From the NCBI GenBank assembly GCA_017620345.1, contig JAFZQP010000063.1:1-10163 (forward strand): a DNA stretch of 10,163 nucleotides. Direction: 5' to 3'. Below, in pieces: positions 1-8,500 of this stretch. The DNA comes from Lachnospiraceae bacterium (lineage in GTDB: Bacteria > Bacillota_A > Clostridia > Lachnospirales > Lachnospiraceae). The notes beneath the pieces are model-generated. The model was not told the DNA's origin, did no database searches, and worked only from the letters and a program-made list of their open reading frames with translations. The translations under genes and the position numbers were made by a program. Each line of letters opens with the position of its first letter. Within the stretch, counting starts at the first letter, position 1.

Positions 1-473
1 ATATCCTTGACCCATTCGGCGATCTCTTCGATCTCGACGGTATTGCTCTGAAGTCTTTCGTAACACAGATCCATTGTGGCAAGCATAAGCTTTTTGTTTA
101 CGGCATCTATCTCACGCGGCAGATCCTTTAATTCTTCTTCATTGTTGTCGAGTTTTTCGTTGACATCGTTTATAAGACGCTTGTTATCATTGAGTTTCTT
201 GTCAACATCCTGATCACTGTCTCTTGTATCAACACCGTCAATGTTGTCAACGATCTCAGACATGAGATTACTCTTTATCTTCTTGAGATCCTTGTTCTCA
301 TTGACAAGCTTACCCTGACGTTTAATGAGCTCACTAAGCTCCTTCTCAAGATCCTTGATCTCCTGTGTGGGATTCATCTTTCCGAATATGCGATGCCATT
401 TATTGTCAAGGATCAGTATCGGGATCTTAACAGAACCTATGGCATTGTTGAATTTTTCATGAGAAGCCGCCAT
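1..473 (-). CDS. Coiled-coil protein of unknown function, 3' part outside window
   Basis: I do not recognise this gene. The frame starts at an ATG at 473 and stays open to the left edge, giving 157 residues with the C-terminus missing. The first 32 residues form a short hydrophobic/aromatic segment (KIPILILDNKWHRIF at 16-30) that could be a small folded unit. From about residue 34 to 145 it is highly charged, rich in Lys, Glu, Asp, Asn and Leu, with heptad-like leucine spacing, so a long alpha-helical coiled coil is likely. There is no signal peptide or transmembrane segment, so it is probably cytoplasmic. The start sits 6 nt after the rex stop codon, and a GAGG-type ribosome binding site overlaps that TGA, which suggests translational coupling to rex. 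It could be a cytoplasmic scaffold or a filament-like protein, but no function is assigned. Confidence 0.75.
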   Translation of the reverse strand, partial: MAASHEKFNNAIGSVKIPILILDNKWHRIFGKMNPTQEIKDLEKELSELIKRQGKLVNENKDLKKIKSNLMSEIVDNIDGVDTRDSDQDVDKKLNDNKRLINDVNEKLDNNEEELKDLPREIDAVNKKLMLATMDLCYERLQSNTVEIEEIAEWVKD

Positions 474-475
474 AA

Positions 476-481
476 TTCCTC
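476..481 (-). promoter_or_regulatory. Ribosome binding site overlapping the rex stop codon
   Basis: On the minus strand the junction reads TGAGGAATTATG. The GAGG core shares bases with the rex TGA stop and lies 4 nt before the ATG of the coiled-coil gene. The spacing is short, which fits re-initiation by ribosomes finishing rex. It supports the chosen start of the downstream gene. Confidence 0.55.
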
Positions 482-1103
482 ACTTCGTAATATTATAACT
501 GAGAGTCATCAGACTCTCCGACAGATGAACATTTTCCACTATAACATCATCAGGTACTGACAGATCGACATGAGCGAAATTCCATATTGCCTTTATCCCG
601 CATTTAACAAGCGTTGCGGCAACAGCCACCGCGCTTGTCTTCGGTATCGTAAGAACCGCTATGTCAATATCATTGGACCTTATGAAGCTTTCAAGTTCTT
701 CCATGGGCGATACGTAAACATCTCTTATCTTCTTGCCGACAAGAGACGGATCGTTATCAAAGATCCCCATGATATGAAAGCCGCGCCGTTCAAAATTCAC
801 ATAGTTCGAAAGTGCCTGCCCGAGATGACCTGCACCTATCACAACGAGCTTATGATCTTTATCGAGACCTAGTATCTTTCCGATCTCATCATAGAGGTTA
901 CGTACATTATAACCGTAACCGACCTGTCCGAATCCGCCGAAATGATTAAGATCAGCCCTTATCTGAGAAGCCGTCACATGCATAAGCTCTGACAGTTCCC
1001 GCGAACTTATCCTCTGTACGCCTTCATCATTCAGTTCTCCAAGATATCTGTAGTATCTCGGCAGTCTCTTGATGACCGCCTGTGAAATGCTGATGTTATC
1101 CAT
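480..1103 (-). CDS. rex: Redox-sensing transcriptional repressor Rex
   Basis: Rex is a homodimeric cytoplasmic repressor. It binds operator DNA when NAD+ is high and releases it when NADH rises, and it typically controls fermentation and NADH-reoxidation genes. The 207 residues match the usual family length. Residues 1-78 form the winged-helix DNA-binding domain, with ISQAVIKRLPRYYRYL at the N-terminus, the recognition-helix region VTASQIRADL (43-52) and the wing GGFGQVGYGYNV (56-67). Residues 84-207 are a Rossmann NAD(H) domain with the glycine motif GAGHLG (90-95), the ribose-contacting acidic stretch FDNDP (115-119) and the conserved tail containing NVHLSESLMTLSY (191-203). NFAHVDL (175-181) carries His where I recall Pro in many homologues. 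The ATG overlaps the icd stop (TAATG), and no strong Shine-Dalgarno precedes it, so translation is probably coupled to icd. I saw no Rex operator in the window. Confidence 0.97.
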   Translation of the reverse strand: MDNISISQAVIKRLPRYYRYLGELNDEGVQRISSRELSELMHVTASQIRADLNHFGGFGQVGYGYNVRNLYDEIGKILGLDKDHKLVVIGAGHLGQALSNYVNFERRGFHIMGIFDNDPSLVGKKIRDVYVSPMEELESFIRSNDIDIAVLTIPKTSAVAVAATLVKCGIKAIWNFAHVDLSVPDDVIVENVHLSESLMTLSYNITK

Positions 1104-2314
1104 TACAAGAGGTTTTCCAGATTCTTTCTTATAGCTTTGATAAAATCATGTGACGAGAGTGTAACTGTTTCAGTCATTGATGTTATCATCGCAAGATCCT
1201 TGGTCATCTTACCTTCTTCGATAGTCCTCAGTGTGGCAAATTCAAGCTTGTCGGCAAATCTTACAAGATCATGTATATCGTCAAGCTCGCCGCGCTTTCT
1301 GAGAGCACCGGTCCATGCAAATATTGTCGCAACCGAGTTCGTGCTCGTCTCCTCGCCTTTAAGATGCTTGTAATAATGCCTCTGCACAGTACCGTGGGCA
1401 GCTTCGTATTCATACACGCCCGTGGGAGATACAAGAACGGATGTCATCATTGCAAGCGAACCGAATGCCGAACTGATCATGTCGGACATAACATCTCCGT
1501 CATAGTTCTTGCACGCCCATATCATGCCTCCCTTACTCTTCATGATGCGGGCAACTATATCATCGATGAGCGAATAGAAATACTCTATTCCCGCTTCTGC
1601 GAACTTGTCCTTATACTCTTTTTCAAATACATCATTGAAAATGTCTTTAAAAGTATGATCATACTGTTTGGATATCGTATCCTTGGCTCCGAACCACAGA
1701 TCCTTCTTCTGATCGAGAGCATAGTTGAAGCAGCTCCTTGCGAAGCTTTCTATTGAATCGTTTACGTTATGGACGCTTTGAACGATACCTGCACCTTTTT
1801 CAAAATCATGAATGAGCTTTACGTCTTTTGATCCGTCGGCTCTCGTAATGACAAGTTCTGCTTTGTCGCCTTTTCCAAGCTTTTCTTCAACATTCTGATA
1901 GACATCGCCATATGCATGTCTTGCTATCGTGATAGGCTCTTTCCAGTTGCGCACACACGGAGTGATCCCTTTTACGATAATGGGAGTACGGAAGACCGTT
2001 CCGTTAAGGATCGCACGTATCGTCCCGTTAGGGCTCTTATACATCTTGGAAAGATTATATTCTTCAACTCTTGCGGCATTCGGAGTGATAGTCGCACACT
2101 TTACCGCAACACCGTATTTTAGTGTAGCATTCGCTGAATCAACGGTTATCTGATCATCAGTCTCATTACGTTTCTTAAGCCCAAGATCATAATACTCAGT
2201 CTTCAGATCGATAAAAGGAGTCAGCAGTTCATCCTTTATCATCTGCCAAAGCACACGCGTCATCTCATCTCCGTCCATCTCTACGAGCGGAGTTGTCATT
2301 TGAATCTTGTCCAT
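1103..2314 (-). CDS. icd: NADP-dependent isocitrate dehydrogenase (subfamily II)
   Basis: This enzyme oxidatively decarboxylates isocitrate to 2-oxoglutarate with reduction of NADP+ (EC 1.1.1.42). It supplies the glutamate precursor and NADPH in the cytoplasm, often through a partial TCA branch in anaerobes. The 403-residue length and sequence fit the homodimeric, eukaryote-like subfamily rather than the E. coli type. By comparison with human IDH1, the substrate residues are kept: the SPNGTIR loop (94-100), R109, R132 in ARHAYGD, Y139, K211, and the metal-binding aspartates D251, D274 and D278 in NYDGDVMSD. The NADP-contact segment HGTVQRHYY (307-315) keeps R312 and H313. The start at MDKIQMTTPLVEMDGDEM matches the family N-terminus. 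It lies 26 nt after the preceding surface-protein gene, and its stop overlaps the rex start. It appears intact. Confidence 0.97.
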   Translation of the reverse strand: MDKIQMTTPLVEMDGDEMTRVLWQMIKDELLTPFIDLKTEYYDLGLKKRNETDDQITVDSANATLKYGVAVKCATITPNAARVEEYNLSKMYKSPNGTIRAILNGTVFRTPIIVKGITPCVRNWKEPITIARHAYGDVYQNVEEKLGKGDKAELVITRADGSKDVKLIHDFEKGAGIVQSVHNVNDSIESFARSCFNYALDQKKDLWFGAKDTISKQYDHTFKDIFNDVFEKEYKDKFAEAGIEYFYSLIDDIVARIMKSKGGMIWACKNYDGDVMSDMISSAFGSLAMMTSVLVSPTGVYEYEAAHGTVQRHYYKHLKGEETSTNSVATIFAWTGALRKRGELDDIHDLVRFADKLEFATLRTIEEGKMTKDLAMITSMTETVTLSSHDFIKAIRKNLENLL

Positions 2315-2324
2315 GTTATGTAAA

Positions 2325-2331
2325 CCTCTCT
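2325..2331 (-). promoter_or_regulatory. Ribosome binding site of icd
   Basis: The minus strand reads AGAGAGG, 10 nt before the icd ATG. This is the clearest Shine-Dalgarno sequence in the window. The 26-nt gap that holds it is too short for a complete promoter plus leader and shows no hairpin terminator, so icd is probably read from upstream or from a promoter inside the preceding gene. Confidence 0.6.
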
Positions 2332-2340
2332 ATGATATAT

Positions 2341-5300
2341 TTACTTTACTCTTCTGCGGGACGGCTTATACAGAGCGAGTACTCCGGCCAGACCGAGCAT
2401 TATAATGATAATAAGCCATTTAGCGCTTATCTGTCCATATACTTTCTTATTAATCGTCTGCCATGTTCCGGTAAGTGTTGGAGAAATACCCCCTGCACCG
2501 GCTTCATCAACAGTCTCTATCGGATTGCCGTTCTCATCAAAAGCAGTCGCAGATACTGTTCTTGAATATATAACATATGTACTGAAATGACTTGCTACAA
2601 ATTTGATGTTCTTCTCGCCGGCTTCATCGACCAGCTCACTTGAAAGAGGTTCAAGTGCACCGTTATCGTCAAGCCCCGCGATCGCTACGCCCGGATCGGC
2701 TTCCATACCGTTGGGAACCGGAAGTGTTACTTCCATCTTCGATGTACCAAGCTTATGTATCGGAATGCTTCCCTTCTTATCATACATTTCTATCGACAAC
2801 GGTACCATATCGCCGGCCTTTGCCCCGTCACTGTGCATGAACGCCGTATTTATCTTTCCCGACGCCGATTCATCCTCGGTCACGCTGACAAAATACATGT
2901 CCTCATCTCCGGGTATTGATGCATGAGCCTTTCCCCTTGTAGGGAAGCGTTTGCCGTCAACTGATACAGTGATATTTGAACGGTTATAGTCTTCACTTTC
3001 TTCTTCCGTATCCGCAAGTACATCGTTATTCACGCTTCCGAGAAGTGCCACGAGTTCATCCGACTGTTCGCCGTTAACAGTCACATTTGTCGGCTTGTTA
3101 TCATAATACTGTGACCAGTTCTTGTAACTGTCAAATGCATCTGATTTGACCTGATCGACCATATATTCAATGCCCGCGAGAGTTACCTTCTGATTTATCA
3201 TAACATTTCCCGCAGCATCCGGAACAGTCAGTACACGTTCAAGTACGAGCATCTTATCATCACCCGGATCTACCGAATATACTTCACCCGCGAAGCCGTA
3301 ATACTTCGGATCGAACATAGTGCCGTCATCCAGATTGCAGTTACTTCCTACTATCGCAAATCTGGCGCCTTCAAAAGCACCTGTCCGTAGGTCTTTTGCC
3401 GACAGTCTTGTGGCACTCCTGTTATAAGTTACGTTCGGCACATCGTTTCCCTTGAATATGACAGACTTCAGAGTACCGTTATTATCAAACGCCGACAGTC
3501 CTATACCTTCCACTGAATCGGGAATATATACCGCATTTAATGCACTGTTTTTAAATGCTCTGTCATTTATGTTCTTAATGCCTTCCTGTAAGACAAGTTC
3601 CTTAAGGTTATTACAGTCACTGAAGGCTTCCTCGCCGATATCTTCAACAGTACCGGGGATAACAACGCTCTCAACAGCGACATTGGCCTCAAATGCAGCA
3701 GGTCCAATATGCTTTACATCATCCGGAATCACTACCTTCTTATCGCTCCCTTTATATGCCAGCAGCACACCATCTCCCACTACGAGAAAATCACCCGCTC
3801 CATTCTGTTTCCATCCTTCAAGGAACGGTGTCCCGTCAAACGCACCAAGCGCTATTGAATCAACGCTTTCGGGAATATAGACATCAGTAAGGTTCGGACA
3901 CTTGTAAAATGCCGCATAATCTATACGCTTTGTACCATTCGGAAGTTTGATACCTGTCAGTCCGGATCTAGCAAAAGCAAATTCACCAATGTCCGTAATG
4001 CTGTTCGGGAGTGAAACGTTCTTAACATTTTCGTTCTTATAGAATGACCTGTTACCGACCGTATTAACTCCTGCGGGAATATTTACGGAATCCGCATCTC
4101 CGGAATATGAAGCATATACATCTCCGATCACATCCGAATCACTCTTTTTTCTCCCACCGGTACTTCCGTAATCATCTTCAGACTCCGCATCTCCAAGATC
4201 AAAGCCTTTTACAGGCACATCGCTCGACATCTTAAGTACCGCAACACCTCCTACGATCTTACCCGCGCCAAGGTCATTAGCGGTCATATTATCTTCATAG
4301 TCATGATATTCGATCTGTGTATCCCACGGCTTGGTCCCGCTGTCAGATGCCTTGTAGTAACCGTCATTGTACAGTGAGTTCTTTCCTACATTTACTCCGT
4401 CTGTTGAGGCACTGGCTTCTGTTGCATTTGAGTTGTTATTTGAGATATTGCCGGAACCATCATCTGCAACATCGCCTTCATCAAGCGGAGTCACGTTTGT
4501 CGGGTCAAATCCGGTATTCGTGGTTCCGTCTTCATAGTATGTAGTGGAACCGTTTGCCGTAGCAGAACTCGTTTCTGCTGCTGTGGCGGTATCATCGGTA
4601 TACTCGGGTTGTTTTACAGTAGTCGATCCCGCAGTCCCGTTGCCGTATTTTTCTACATCATCGGAATTAAAAGTCCTTACAACACTGCCGCTTGCATCAT
4701 AGAATCTCAGCTTTGCTCCTTTTGTATTGGCAAAGGCTCTGTCATCTATATAACCAACAGTATCGGGAATATTGATGTACGACAGGCTGTCGCAGTCCTC
4801 AAATGCATATGCAAATATTGACTGGACAGATCTTGGTAGTGTTATATGCTGAAGTCCCTTACAGTTGCTGAAAGCATATTCAGGGATCTTGTCCACGCCC
4901 GAAGTGATAGATACTTTGGCCAGATTTTCAGCTCCCCAGAACGCATACTCTTCTATCTCCTTAACCGCAGTCGGCATCTTATATGTTGTTGAAGGTCTTC
5001 CCGCAAGATATTGGACGAGCTTCTTACCGTCTATTGTATAAATGACGCCGTCATGACTTGTATAGTTTTCATTTGCCGGAGAGATCTCCACATTGGCAAG
5101 CGACCGGCATCCGGCAAATACACCCGATCCGATCGATCTGACGCTCTTTGGAAGCGTACTTACGGAATAAAGATCCGTACAACCCGAAAAAGCGGCAGAA
5201 CCCAAAGTTCTGACGCTTTCGGACATTTTTACGGTCTGAAGTTTATCACAATTGGAAAAAGCACCGAAATCAACTGTTGTAACGGCGTCGGGTATCACAA

Positions 5301-5529
5301 GCTTCTGCATCGGGCTGTACCCTTCAAAAGCCTCCTTACCTACACGATTGACCCATGCGGGAAGCGTCACATCAACATCCTTCCCCAGATACTTGGCAAC
5401 CGTTGCACCGTCATATTCGTAATCACCATGAGTCGATGTTGCTTCCACATTCGGTGCCGGCAGTATTGCCAGTATCAGTGCAGTCGCGCACAGCAGAACA
5501 GCTACGACCCTTCTTATTATCTTCCCCAT
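2341..5529 (-). CDS. BspA-family leucine-rich-repeat surface protein, membrane-anchored
   Basis: This is a complete 1062-residue predicted cell-surface protein. Residues 1-30 are a Sec signal peptide: basic KIIRR, a hydrophobic core, then a likely cut after NVEA. The start is supported by this signal peptide; only a weak AAGGCGG lies upstream. Two BspA-type (LRR_5) blocks follow at about 52-270 and 478-725, each repeating IG..AF..C..L.

.V.IP every 22-24 residues. Each block is interrupted once by the family's typical DGV insertion (about 150-186 and 567-600). Between them, 300-455 is a Thr/Ser/Asn/Asp-rich, probably flexible linker. Residues about 909-988 match the pre-anchor domain of the upstream protein. 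The C-terminus has a helix at 1038-1054 and the tail SRRRVK, with no convincing sortase motif. BspA of Tannerella binds fibronectin and fibrinogen; adhesion is an inference here. It begins 3 nt after the upstream gene. Confidence 0.9.
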   Translation of the reverse strand: MGKIIRRVVAVLLCATALILAILPAPNVEATSTHGDYEYDGATVAKYLGKDVDVTLPAWVNRVGKEAFEGYSPMQKLVIPDAVTTVDFGAFSNCDKLQTVKMSESVRTLGSAAFSGCTDLYSVSTLPKSVRSIGSGVFAGCRSLANVEISPANENYTSHDGVIYTIDGKKLVQYLAGRPSTTYKMPTAVKEIEEYAFWGAENLAKVSITSGVDKIPEYAFSNCKGLQHITLPRSVQSIFAYAFEDCDSLSYINIPDTVGYIDDRAFANTKGAKLRFYDASGSVVRTFNSDDVEKYGNGTAGSTTVKQPEYTDDTATAAETSSATANGSTTYYEDGTTNTGFDPTNVTPLDEGDVADDGSGNISNNNSNATEASASTDGVNVGKNSLYNDGYYKASDSGTKPWDTQIEYHDYEDNMTANDLGAGKIVGGVAVLKMSSDVPVKGFDLGDAESEDDYGSTGGRKKSDSDVIGDVYASYSGDADSVNIPAGVNTVGNRSFYKNENVKNVSLPNSITDIGEFAFARSGLTGIKLPNGTKRIDYAAFYKCPNLTDVYIPESVDSIALGAFDGTPFLEGWKQNGAGDFLVVGDGVLLAYKGSDKKVVIPDDVKHIGPAAFEANVAVESVVIPGTVEDIGEEAFSDCNNLKELVLQEGIKNINDRAFKNSALNAVYIPDSVEGIGLSAFDNNGTLKSVIFKGNDVPNVTYNRSATRLSAKDLRTGAFEGARFAIVGSNCNLDDGTMFDPKYYGFAGEVYSVDPGDDKMLVLERVLTVPDAAGNVMINQKVTLAGIEYMVDQVKSDAFDSYKNWSQYYDNKPTNVTVNGEQSDELVALLGSVNNDVLADTEEESEDYNRSNITVSVDGKRFPTRGKAHASIPGDEDMYFVSVTEDESASGKINTAFMHSDGAKAGDMVPLSIEMYDKKGSIPIHKLGTSKMEVTLPVPNGMEADPGVAIAGLDDNGALEPLSSELVDEAGEKNIKFVASHFSTYVIYSRTVSATAFDENGNPIETVDEAGAGGISPTLTGTWQTINKKVYGQISAKWLIIIIMLGLAGVLALYKPSRRRVK
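2383..2418 (-). other. C-terminal transmembrane anchor of the second BspA-like protein
   Basis: Residues about 1038-1049 and beyond form a run of Ile, Leu, Met, Gly and Ala after AKW, continuing to about residue 1054, and are followed by Tyr-Lys and the basic tail SRRRVK. This topology places the repeats outside and the short tail inside. No LPXTG-like motif stands at the usual distance before it, so simple membrane retention is the likelier mode. Confidence 0.7.
2566..2805 (-). other. Shared pre-anchor domain, copy in the second BspA-like protein
   Basis: Residues 909-988 align by eye with residues about 1380-1461 of the upstream protein. Shared landmarks are a start of the form (V/L)P(L/F)xIxxYD, a middle (V/S)LTxPxP element (here MEVTLPVPNGM), and an end of the form F..(S/T)H(F/L)S.Y(V/M)IY (here ASHFSTYVIY). 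It looks like a beta-rich domain that sits just outside the membrane. I do not recall a family name for it. Confidence 0.6.
3355..4098 (-). repeat. BspA-type LRR block 2 of the second surface protein
   Basis: The conserved Phe of the AF motif falls at residues 496, 519, 541, 564, 613, 636, 659, 681 and 719. Most steps are 22-23 residues (about 69 nt). The 49-residue step from 564 to 613 holds a DGVLLAYKG insertion typical of the family. The repeats are degenerate at DNA level, as expected of a long-diverged array. Confidence 0.85.
4165..4632 (-). other. Low-complexity linker between the two LRR blocks
   Basis: Residues about 300-455 are rich in Thr, Ser, Asn, Asp and Gly, with runs such as ISNNNSNATEASAST and few hydrophobic clusters until about 420. 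The segment probably acts as a flexible spacer separating two LRR modules. No known domain is recognised in it. Confidence 0.6.
4720..5376 (-). repeat. BspA-type LRR block 1 of the second surface protein
   Basis: Conserved Phe residues fall at 68, 91, 114, 138, 197, 220, 243 and 266. The steps are 23, 23, 24, 59, 23, 23 and 23, a very regular 23-residue LRR_5 ladder. The 59-residue gap contains the usual BspA insertion (N.NYTSHDGVIYTIDGKKL). Confidence 0.87.
5440..5529 (-). other. Sec signal peptide of the second BspA-like protein
   Basis: The first 30 residues show a basic n-region (K3, R6, R7), a hydrophobic core (VVAVLLCATALILAIL) and a small-residue cleavage site ending NVEA. The Cys at 14 lies inside the hydrophobic core, preceded by Leu at -1, so this is not a lipoprotein lipobox. 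Confidence 0.85.
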
Positions 5530-5532
5530 TTA

Positions 5533-8500
5533 TTAAGCTGCCGCCTTCTTTATATACTCTTCCGGATCCTTCTTCAGGAACATAACGATCGCTATTGCTG
5601 CAAGACCAAAGCACAGGAACCACTTGGGATGTATCCCGTCAGCCGTCTTCGGAGTTGCATCCGCTATACCCGCTTCGGTAAGGTTAGCAGTATCAACATA
5701 GATCATATACGGTGACAGATGAGTACAGGTAAATGTCATACATGGTACACCGTTTATGACCGTGAACCTCGGCTGTATCTTGTCAAGCTGACCGCCGACA
5801 GTGCTTGCTATCTTTGCATTCCCACCGTATATCGCAAGATCATCAGGTATCGGCATCGTAAGTGAAACGCTGATACCTTCGGGTACGGGACTGATCTTAT
5901 TCGTTCCCGTCGAATCATAGAGCGAAATATCAAACGGCAGATACCTTATAGGACTGATATCATCACCATATGCACTATGGAGGGCCGCAAGTCCCATCTC
6001 ATCCGCTTCCTGTGTCTGTGTTATCTTGATCACATAGTTGTCACTTGAGCCGTTAACGCTGGCCGTGATCTTGCTCGGATCACTGATCCCGCCGGTAGTC
6101 GATATTACGGTCGTGTTTCCGCTTCCTTTGTTACCGCCGCTTCCTGATCCGCCAGATCCACCTGATCCCGAACCGTTATCCAGATATACGGTAGATCCGA
6201 TACCTGCCAGTGCTCCACTGCCGCCTGCACCTGCATCCTGGCTGTTCACGTATACCGGATACGCCGTAGATGAGGATGACGAACTCGATTTATTGGAACT
6301 GGAACTCGAAGTCTTATTTGTTGAATCAGTTTTGCCGGGACTCGAAGTCGGTTTAGGCGTTGGAGTCGGTGTGGTTGTCGGTGTTGGCGTAGGTGTAGTT
6401 GTCGGTGAAGCCGACTCATATATTATGATGATCTCATATCCCAATTCTTTGGTGATCGATTTTCCGTATGGTGCATTGCTTAAAGCATTAAGGGTATAAG
6501 ATACTCCATTATACTTTCTGGAAGTAGGTATACCCACTCCGTTCACGGTTTCCTGTTGATTGCTGTAGAATTTGTCTCCGCTTGTCCACTGTAATAAAAT
6601 TTTATACTGGTCAGAAGCAAGTTCTCCATCAAATTCCGGTCTGAAAACGATCTCAATAATGTCCCCTGATCCATATACCGGAGTAAATGTTGTTTTTCTG
6701 CTTAAAGGATCAGTTGTAAGAACCTTGTTCCCGTCTTCGTCAACACCGGTCCAGCTTGTAGGTTTTATTCCATTTTGTTTGGGCAGATCATCAGCAAGCT
6801 CAAGCTTTTTGAGATATGTATCTGCCATTTCATCTTTTTTTGCATCGAACTTTCTTGTGTATACGCCATCATCAGAATTCGGATCGCTGAATATTATTTC
6901 AAAAGACTGTTCATTATAGTCATATGTTATATTAGCATGCTTATCTGCATGTTCGGGCTCATCAAAACTGTCTTCGTTAACCCAGAACTTAACCTTCGGA
7001 AATGTAAGTCCGTCTTTTGATGCCGGACTAAAAGGAGTCTTGTGAAAAGCTGCTTCACTGTTCGGGAAATAAACATTCATATTTGCGCTAATATTCGCAA
7101 ACGCTTTATCTCCTATGGAAACAGGCTGATTGGGCATATTTACACTTTCAAGTCTGTCACAGTCTTCAAAACATCCGTATGAGATAGGGTATCCTTTTTT
7201 ATCATTAAATTTATTAAAAGATACTGATGTTAACTGGTCACAGTCTTTGGCAGCATAAGGGGAGTACTTTGTAACACCTTCAAGTTCATCAGCTGTTATT
7301 ACATCCGAATTAAAGAATTTCGCACCGTTAGGCTGGGACTTATCTACGGGGTCTCCTCTGCTAGGAGCTATCTGAACAACAATAACATCCTCTCCGGTAT
7401 TGCATTTTATGATACCGTTTGTTACAGAATAAGCACCGTTATCTGCCGATCCCGAAGAGCCTTCTTTCTCCGGATCAAAGAATATACTCTTAAGATGTGA
7501 TCTGTTCTCATCACTAAGATCATTTCCCGATCCGTTTCTGGAATACTTAAAAGGAAGATATGTAGAATATGTTGGCACATATGCTTCGGTATCAGGCATG
7601 TAAAACGGAAGGTATCCAAGATTCTTAACATCACAATTAAACGTGACAGAACTTAAGTTTGCAGCGCCCTCAAACATTCTGTCGGGGAAATCCGTGACGC
7701 TTCCGTCCTCAAATGTTACCGACAACAGGTCCGGGTTATATTTAAACTGTTCATAATATGCCCCGCCATCTTCTCTGTACAGATAATAATTGGCATCACT
7801 TTCATCATCAATAAAGATATAATAATAATCACCGGCTGTATAATCGGTTCTCTTTGTCTGAAGCAGATCGATATAATCAATACCATAAGGAACAACCACG
7901 TTTTGGGCGCAATCTATGCAATCAAGCTCCATCCTTGTAGGGCTTGACAGGCTTTCAAGATCTTTGACCGTAACAGTTCCGGGAGAGTCTATCTCATCAA
8001 CATCCATATAAGAAGTTCTATTAGGATATTTCAGCAGACATACACCGCCTGCGCCGGTTTCGAAATCGCTGTCAGTTTTCTTGAACTCTTTTGTCTTTTT
8101 GTAATCCTTAGGAGGATCTATCACAGTATCCGAGTACGTGTCGGTATAATCAATATAAGTCCTTGTAAATGGCTGTACTCTGTACTGAGCCGTCAGATTC
8201 CATGGATTACCCGAATAATACCTCGGATAGATCTGATCATCTGCCAGATGCGAAGCACTGTCTATTGCAAATTCATACGGTGCATACCCCTCTACCATCG
8301 GGCCCTTCATAACAAAATCATCATCCGGAGTAGTAGGATCATCATGCCTTTCAGCAGTATAGAATGCATCACTGTCAATCGTTCCTGATTCAAACCTTGC
8401 ATATTTTGTTTTATCACCGGACTTGAGATTATCATCATAGAAATCTACATGATCAAGTTTGGGTGTTTCTGCAAAACATCTGCTTCCTATTGATGAACTG

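Noticed and set aside
2315..2340. Possible promoter, Rex operator or terminator before icd
   Set aside because: The gap is only 26 nt and holds a ribosome binding site. No inverted TTGTTAA-type Rex site or stem-loop with a T run is present, and none was seen by eye elsewhere in the window.
2467..2481. PTLTG near the C-terminus of the second surface protein as a sortase motif
   Set aside because: The Pro is in the wrong position for LPXTG, and about 17 residues separate it from the hydrophobic helix, farther than usual. A plain membrane anchor fits better.
5440..5529. Lipoprotein signal in the second surface protein because of Cys14
   Set aside because: The residue before Cys is Leu rather than Gly, Ala or Ser, and the hydrophobic core continues past the Cys to a normal cleavage site.
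5011..5715. Long open frame of 234 codons on the plus strand
   Set aside because: It lies wholly antisense to two convincing surface-protein genes and crosses their junction. It has no ribosome binding site or recognisable domain, so it is a frame shadow.
6118..6402. Thr-Pro, Ser and Gly/Ser repeats as a CRISPR or regulatory repeat
   Set aside because: They stay in frame within a coding sequence, have no spacers, and encode typical wall-linker residues.
6038..6499. Plus-strand frame with Pro-rich and Val-Gly repeats
   Set aside because: The repeats mirror the Gly/Ser and Thr-Pro coding repeats of the minus-strand gene. It is antisense shadow, not a gene.
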